Shown: piece after piece, positions 14,088 through 17,105 of the stretch
How the letters are laid out: each line of letters opens with the position of its first letter
Position numbering within the stretch: the stretch's first letter is position 1
Assembly: GCA_903906325.1 (NCBI GenBank)
Contig: CAIVJV010000043.1
Location: forward strand, 1 to 17,105
Direction: 5' to 3'
DNA from: an uncultured Gemmatimonadota bacterium
GTDB taxonomy: Bacteria; Gemmatimonadota; Gemmatimonadetes; Gemmatimonadales; Gemmatimonadaceae
DNA length: 17,105 nt
The notes under the pieces: model-generated
The model's database searches: none
Told to the model about the DNA's origin: nothing
Seen by the model: only the letters and a program-made list of their open reading frames with translations
Translations under genes and position numbers: made by a program

Positions 14088-14740
14088 TGCTCACGATCAA
14101 CCTCATCTCGATCTTCCCCGACTTCTTCGCGGGGCCGTTGGGGCTCAGCATCCCCAAGCGGGCGGCGGAGGCGGGGCTCGTGCGGTACCGCTGCGTCGAC
14201 CTGCGCGACTTCGCCCACGATAAGCACCGGACGGTGGACGATGCCCCGTTCGGTGGGGGCCCGGGGATGGTGATGAAGCCCGCGCCCTTCTTCGAGGCCG
14301 TGGAGTCGGTGGGGGCGACCGCTCCGATCGTCCTCCTCTCGCCGCGCGGGAAGGTCTTCCAGCACGCCGATGCCGAGCGCTTCGCGGCGGGCACGGAGCT
14401 GACCCTCCTCTGTGGGCATTACAAGGATGTCGACCAGCGGGTCGCCGACCACTTGGCCACGGAGGAGATCTCGTTGGGGGACTTCGTCTTGAGCGGGGGG
14501 GAGCCGGCGGCGCTCGCGATCGTCGACGCCGTGGTCCGGCTCCTGCCGGGGGCGATGAGCGATATCGAGAGCGCGCGGACCGACTCCTTCTATGGCCGCG
14601 GAATCTCGGCCCCCTCCTATACGAGGCCGGCCGAGTACCGGGGGTTCGGCGTCCCCGAGGTCCTGCTCAGCGGGAACCACGCCGCGATCGAGAAATGGCG
14701 GGAGGAGGAGGGGGTCCGGCGGACCCAGGAGCGGGGGTGA
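14087..14740 (+). CDS. trmD: tRNA (guanine-N1)-methyltransferase TrmD, short form
   Basis: This 217-residue SPOUT methyltransferase makes m1G37 in tRNAs, preventing frameshifting. Family blocks are ISIFPDFF, DDAPFGGGPGMVMKP (51-65), LLCGHYKDVDQRV (107-119), ISLGDFVLSGGEPAALAI (128-145) and VPEVLLSGNHAAIEKWR (189-205). The active-site loop keeps the catalytic Asp (DSF, Asp166) and SYTRP. By my alignment to the E. coli and Haemophilus segment LLDCPHYTRP, the Asp177 and His180 equivalents are Ser174 and Ser177. The protein also ends soon after the core, lacking about 20-30 residues of the C-terminal extension. Identity is secure from motifs and from the rimM-trmD-rplS order; the substitutions may be lineage-typical. 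A 145-bp spacer follows before rplS. Confidence 0.95.
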   Translation: MLTINLISIFPDFFAGPLGLSIPKRAAEAGLVRYRCVDLRDFAHDKHRTVDDAPFGGGPGMVMKPAPFFEAVESVGATAPIVLLSPRGKVFQHADAERFAAGTELTLLCGHYKDVDQRVADHLATEEISLGDFVLSGGEPAALAIVDAVVRLLPGAMSDIESARTDSFYGRGISAPSYTRPAEYRGFGVPEVLLSGNHAAIEKWREEEGVRRTQERG

Positions 14741-14752
14741 ACCCCAGGTTAC

Positions 14753-14768
14753 AGGTGTCAGGGACCAG
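14753..14768 (+). repeat. Dispersed repeat copy, 16 bp
   Basis: AGGTGTCAGGGACCAG here matches AGGTGACAGGGACCAG at 15888-15903 with one mismatch. Both sit just after a stop codon in an intergenic spacer. The copy continues into a degenerate palindrome, CCAGCTGG (14765-14772), but lacks the heptamer array seen at the other site. Confidence 0.55.
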
Positions 14769-14803
14769 CTGGCAGGAAGGGGCCGCTGACCCCCCGGTCG
14801 GAG

Positions 14804-14832
14804 TTGCGCAAGCGGTGGCGCCGCAGTACCTT
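14804..14832 (+). promoter_or_regulatory. Candidate promoter of rplS
   Basis: TTGCGC (14804-14809), a 17-bp spacer and TACCTT (14827-14832) resemble the M48 promoter candidate (TTGCGG, 17 bp, TACGGT). Transcription would start near 14839, giving a leader of about 47 bases. The leader contains a possible 5-bp hairpin, CGGGC (14858-14862) with GCCCG (14872-14876), which abuts the GGAG ribosome site (14876-14879). Confidence 0.4.
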
Positions 14833-14885
14833 ACAAGGCTCAGCTCTGTCACCTCAGCGGGCCGCTTTGGCGCCCGGAGTCCCAT

Positions 14886-15266
14886 ATGCACGCGTTCACC
14901 GAGACCCAAAAGGATTACCTGAAGACCGTCCCCGCCTTCCGCGCCGGCGACACGCTCCGCGTGAACGTCCGCGTCAAGGAAGGCGAGAAGGAGCGTCTCC
15001 AGGCCTTCGAGGGCGTCTGCATCGCCCGTCGCGGGAACGGCGTCGGCGCCTCGTTCACCGTTCGCAAGATCTCGAACGGCGTGGGGGTCGAGCGCATCTT
15101 CCCGCTCCACTCCCCGATGCTCGCCGAGATCAAGGTCGTGCGTCGTGGCCGCGTCCGTCGCGCGAAGCTCTTCTACCTCCGCAACGTGACCGGCAAGGCC
15201 GCGCGTATCGCCGAGAAGAAGGTCCGCGTGCAGGTCCCGGCGACGGGGACGGCCGCCGAGGCCTGA
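14886..15266 (+). CDS. rplS: Ribosomal protein bL19
   Basis: The 126-residue product is large-subunit protein bL19, located at the 30S-50S interface. Recognisable blocks are FRAGDTLRVNVRVKEGEKERLQ (18-39), FEGVCIARRGNGVGASFTVRKIS (41-63), GVGVERIFPLHSP (65-77) and KLFYLRNVTGKAARI (93-107). Its length is slightly above the usual 115 residues because of an acidic and alanine-rich tail. GGAG lies 6 bp before the ATG. It follows trmD, the normal order, but after a 145-bp spacer that holds a repeat copy and a candidate promoter, so it may be transcribed independently of the upstream genes. rnhB starts 6 bp after its stop. Confidence 0.98.
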   Translation: MHAFTETQKDYLKTVPAFRAGDTLRVNVRVKEGEKERLQAFEGVCIARRGNGVGASFTVRKISNGVGVERIFPLHSPMLAEIKVVRRGRVRRAKLFYLRNVTGKAARIAEKKVRVQVPATGTAAEA

Positions 15267-15272
15267 TCGACG

Positions 15273-15881
15273 ATGGCCGGCGGGTGGAGCGCGCTCGAGC
15301 GTTCGCTCCGCACCGCGGGGGCCTCGCACATCGCGGGAGTCGATGAAGTCGGACGGGGCCCCTTGGCGGGCCCCGTCGTCGTTTGTGCGGTGATCATGCC
15401 CGCCGACCGCCGGGCGATTCCCGGGGTCACCGATTCCAAGCAGCTCAAGGCGGCGGAGCGTGCGCGGCTCGCGGCGCAGATCCGAGCGGAGGCGGTCGCG
15501 GTCTCGCTCGCCGCGGCCTCGGTGGCCGAGATCGCCCGGTGGAACATCTATCAGGCGACGGCGCGGGCCATGGCGCGGGCGATCCAGCGGCTCCCCGTAC
15601 CGCCGGATGCGGTCCTGGTGGATGGGAAGCCGATCAAGACGCTGGGGGTGCCGCACCACGCCGTGGTGGGCGGCGATGCGCAGTGCTACAGCATCGGGTG
15701 CGCGAGCATCGTGGCGAAGGTGGTCCGTGACCGGTTGATGCAGCGGTTGGCGGTGCGGCACCCGGGGTACGGATGGGAGTCGAATGCGGGGTACGGGACG
15801 CCGGCGCATCTCGCTGGGCTGCGCGCGCATGGGCTCACCCCGCACCACCGGGTCGCATTCTGCCGGACGGCACTAAGTTGA
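15273..15881 (+). CDS. rnhB: Ribonuclease HII
   Basis: This 202-residue endonuclease cleaves the RNA strand of RNA-DNA hybrids and initiates removal of misincorporated ribonucleotides. The acidic active site is complete: Asp24 and Glu25 in AGVDEVGRGPLAGPVV, Asp117 in LVDGKP and Asp135 in VVGGDAQ. The block SIGCASIVAKVVRDR (140-154), TDSKQL (53-58) and the C-terminal HPGYGWESNAGYGTPAHL (163-180) are family-typical. Its length is normal. It begins 6 bp after rplS and is probably co-transcribed with it, as in many genomes. A heptamer repeat array with a hairpin follows the stop. Confidence 0.97.
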   Translation: MAGGWSALERSLRTAGASHIAGVDEVGRGPLAGPVVVCAVIMPADRRAIPGVTDSKQLKAAERARLAAQIRAEAVAVSLAAASVAEIARWNIYQATARAMARAIQRLPVPPDAVLVDGKPIKTLGVPHHAVVGGDAQCYSIGCASIVAKVVRDRLMQRLAVRHPGYGWESNAGYGTPAHLAGLRAHGLTPHHRVAFCRTALS

Positions 15882-15887
15882 GGCGTG

Positions 15888-15950
15888 AGGTGACAGGGAC
15901 CAGGGAGCAGGTCCCTGACCCCTGATCCCTGATCCCTGCCCCCTGCCCCC
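15888..15950. repeat. Palindromic heptamer array (CCCTGNN units) with 8-bp hairpin
   Basis: Five exact-length units CCCTGAC, CCCTGAT, CCCTGAT, CCCTGCC and CCCTGCC run from 15913 to 15947. Before them are two units in reverse orientation, CAGGGAC (15894-15900) and CAGGGAG (15901-15907). CAGGGACC (15894-15901) and GGTCCCTG (15910-15917) form a perfect 8-bp stem with an 8-base loop. The array fills the whole spacer between rnhB and the permease ATG at 15951. It could act as a terminator for rnhB, but there is no U-tract. The 5' part is shared with the copy at 14753-14768. Confidence 0.75.
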
Positions 15951-17105
15951 ATGCACACCGACCTCGCGCTCGCCAGCACGACCGATCTGACCTCCCAACT
16001 GTTGGTGGGGGGGCTCCTCGTCGCGATGTTCGTCGCGCTCGCCATCGAGAAGGCCCATCGGGTCCTTGTGGTGATGGCGTCGGTGGCGGTGATGTGGGCG
16101 ATCACGTACGCGACGCCCTATCGCCTGCTCACCTTCGAGGCGACGGCGCAGGCGCTCGATATCAATGTGCTGCTCTTGCTCGCCGCGATGATGGCCTTGG
16201 TCGGCGTACTCAAGGAGACGGGGGTCTTCGGCTGGGCGGTGGAACGGATCCTCGAGCGGTTCGGGGGGCGTCCCGTGCGCGCGATGGTCCTCTTGTGGTG
16301 GTTCACCGCCATCGCGTCCGCGTTCCTCGACAATGTGACCACGGTGATCTTCGTGACGCCCGTGGTCCTCGCCGCCGCCCAGCGCGTCGGGGCGCCCCCG
16401 CTCCACGTGATCCTGCCGACGATCATGGCCGCGAACATCGGGGGGACGGCGACGCTGATCGGTGACCCACCGAACATCATGATCGGGTCGGGGGCGGGGC
16501 TCACCTTCATGCAGTTCCTCGAGGAGCTGACGATCCCGGTGGTGATCATGATGTGCGGCCTCCACTGGTGGGGCGCGCGGCGCCTGCGCGAGGCCATGGG
16601 GGGACGGGCCGATCGGCCCGCGGCCTCGGATGAACCCGGGTACGGCCCGCAGATCACCGATCCGGTCCTCCTCAAGTGGCTCGGCGGCATCAGCCTCTTC
16701 GTGCTCACCGGCTTCGTCACACACGGGATCACCCACATGCCGGCGGCGGTGCCGGCTGTGCTCGGTGCCACGGCGGCGCTGATCGTGCAGGATGTGCTCT
16801 ATCTCCGAAAGGCGCGCCCCACACACGACGAGCGTCGCCATGGGATCCTGCACATCCTCGAGCGGGAGATCGAGTGGCCCACCCTCACCTTCTTCGCCTT
16901 CCTCTTCATCCTCGTGGGGGCGGCGGTGAGCACGGGTCTCATCGACTCGCTCGCCTCGTTGCTTGAGCGGGGGATCCTCGCTGGGCGTGACCAGTTCGGA
17001 TTGACTGAGGCGGGGACGTTGATCTTCGCCGCGCTCGTGGTGGCCTGGGTCGCCGCGTCGCTCTCCGCCGTGATGGACAACATCCCCTTCGTCGCGGTGA
17101 GCATC
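15951..17105 (+). CDS. ArsB/NhaD/P-type permease (ion transporter superfamily), 3' end outside the window
   Basis: At least 385 residues of a polytopic membrane transporter of the IT superfamily (ArsB, NhaD and P-protein group) are visible, open to the window edge. The first half-repeat has SAFLDNVTTVIFVTPVV (123-139) and the signature ANIGGTATLIGDPPNIMIGS (161-180). The second half-repeat has SAVMDNIPFVA (372-382), the matching discontinuous-helix motif. Hydrophobic segments occur at about 15-32, 37-52, 72-90, 113-140, 195-207, 245-260, 265-283 and 310-330. The DN motifs and GDPPN favour a Na+/H+ antiporter or anion exporter of the NhaD or P-protein type; arsenite specificity is not supported by neighbours. 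The start at 15951 keeps TM1 complete but has no Shine-Dalgarno sequence, as the upstream bases are the heptamer array. A Met codon at 16026 lies inside TM1 and is less likely. Confidence 0.87.
   Translation, partial: MHTDLALASTTDLTSQLLVGGLLVAMFVALAIEKAHRVLVVMASVAVMWAITYATPYRLLTFEATAQALDINVLLLLAAMMALVGVLKETGVFGWAVERILERFGGRPVRAMVLLWWFTAIASAFLDNVTTVIFVTPVVLAAAQRVGAPPLHVILPTIMAANIGGTATLIGDPPNIMIGSGAGLTFMQFLEELTIPVVIMMCGLHWWGARRLREAMGGRADRPAASDEPGYGPQITDPVLLKWLGGISLFVLTGFVTHGITHMPAAVPAVLGATAALIVQDVLYLRKARPTHDERRHGILHILEREIEWPTLTFFAFLFILVGAAVSTGLIDSLASLLERGILAGRDQFGLTEAGTLIFAALVVAWVAASLSAVMDNIPFVAVSI

Noticed and set aside
15888..15950. CRISPR array
   Set aside because: Units are 7 bp with no spacers and occur in both orientations; no cas genes are present.
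15873..16853. Minus-strand frame of 326 codons opposite the permease
   Set aside because: The plus strand carries a clear transporter with paired signature motifs; the antisense product is His/Arg/Asp-rich and has no domain.
15951..17105. Arsenic resistance locus based on the ArsB-like permease
   Set aside because: No arsR, arsC or arsA neighbours are visible, and the motifs are shared by NhaD and P-type permeases.

Overview
This 17.1 kb window is GC-rich bacterial chromosome, densely coded, with most spacers under 150 bp. I see no insertion sequences, phage genes, CRISPR array, tRNA or rRNA. Its backbone is housekeeping: lon, then ffh, rpsP, rimM, trmD, rplS and rnhB. The GC richness, two diderm-style lipoproteins, a prepilin peptidase and the general gene style would suit Gemmatimonadota or a related high-GC Gram-negative lineage. 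That placement is an impression, not a demonstration.

Region 1 (1-4906). The window opens with the 3' end of a purine nucleoside phosphorylase gene. On the minus strand follow a two-TM ion channel with a fused RCK/TrkA-N domain and an odd selectivity filter, and a lipoprotein M48 protease. The M48 gene diverges from a plus-strand run joined by ATGA overlaps: SpoU/TrmH rRNA methyltransferase, prepilin peptidase and a lipoprotein with an HExxH metalloprotease motif. The M48 and methyltransferase genes start from the same CATG.

Region 2 (4831-8819). A tight minus-strand operon encodes an alkaline-phosphatase-like phosphodiesterase, a PAP2 lipid phosphatase and a GT4 glycosyltransferase. It diverges from a second, paralogous GT4 gene. 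The 173 bp between them hold two 11-bp direct repeats with a GGTCAC core, which resemble a PHO box, placed over a possible -35 region. Together these suggest a phosphate-responsive membrane glycolipid remodelling module: head-group removal, phosphatidate dephosphorylation, then glycosylation of diacylglycerol. This is the most interesting hypothesis in the window and it is inference.

Region 3 (8752-11695, minus). lon is followed after one base by a small SET-domain lysine methyltransferase gene with a complete post-SET zinc motif. Its 3' end overlaps the second GT4 gene.

Region 4 (11830-15881, plus). ffh, rpsP, rimM, trmD, rplS and rnhB form the familiar translation and secretion cluster. 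ffh and the M48 gene share a promoter geometry (TTG-type -35, 17-bp spacer, TA-type -10, 10 bp to ATG) that predicts nearly leaderless mRNAs. rplS has a similar promoter with a normal leader.

Region 5 (15882-17105). A palindromic array of CCCTGNN heptamers directly precedes an ArsB/NhaD/P-type permease gene that runs off the right edge. A related repeat copy lies before rplS.
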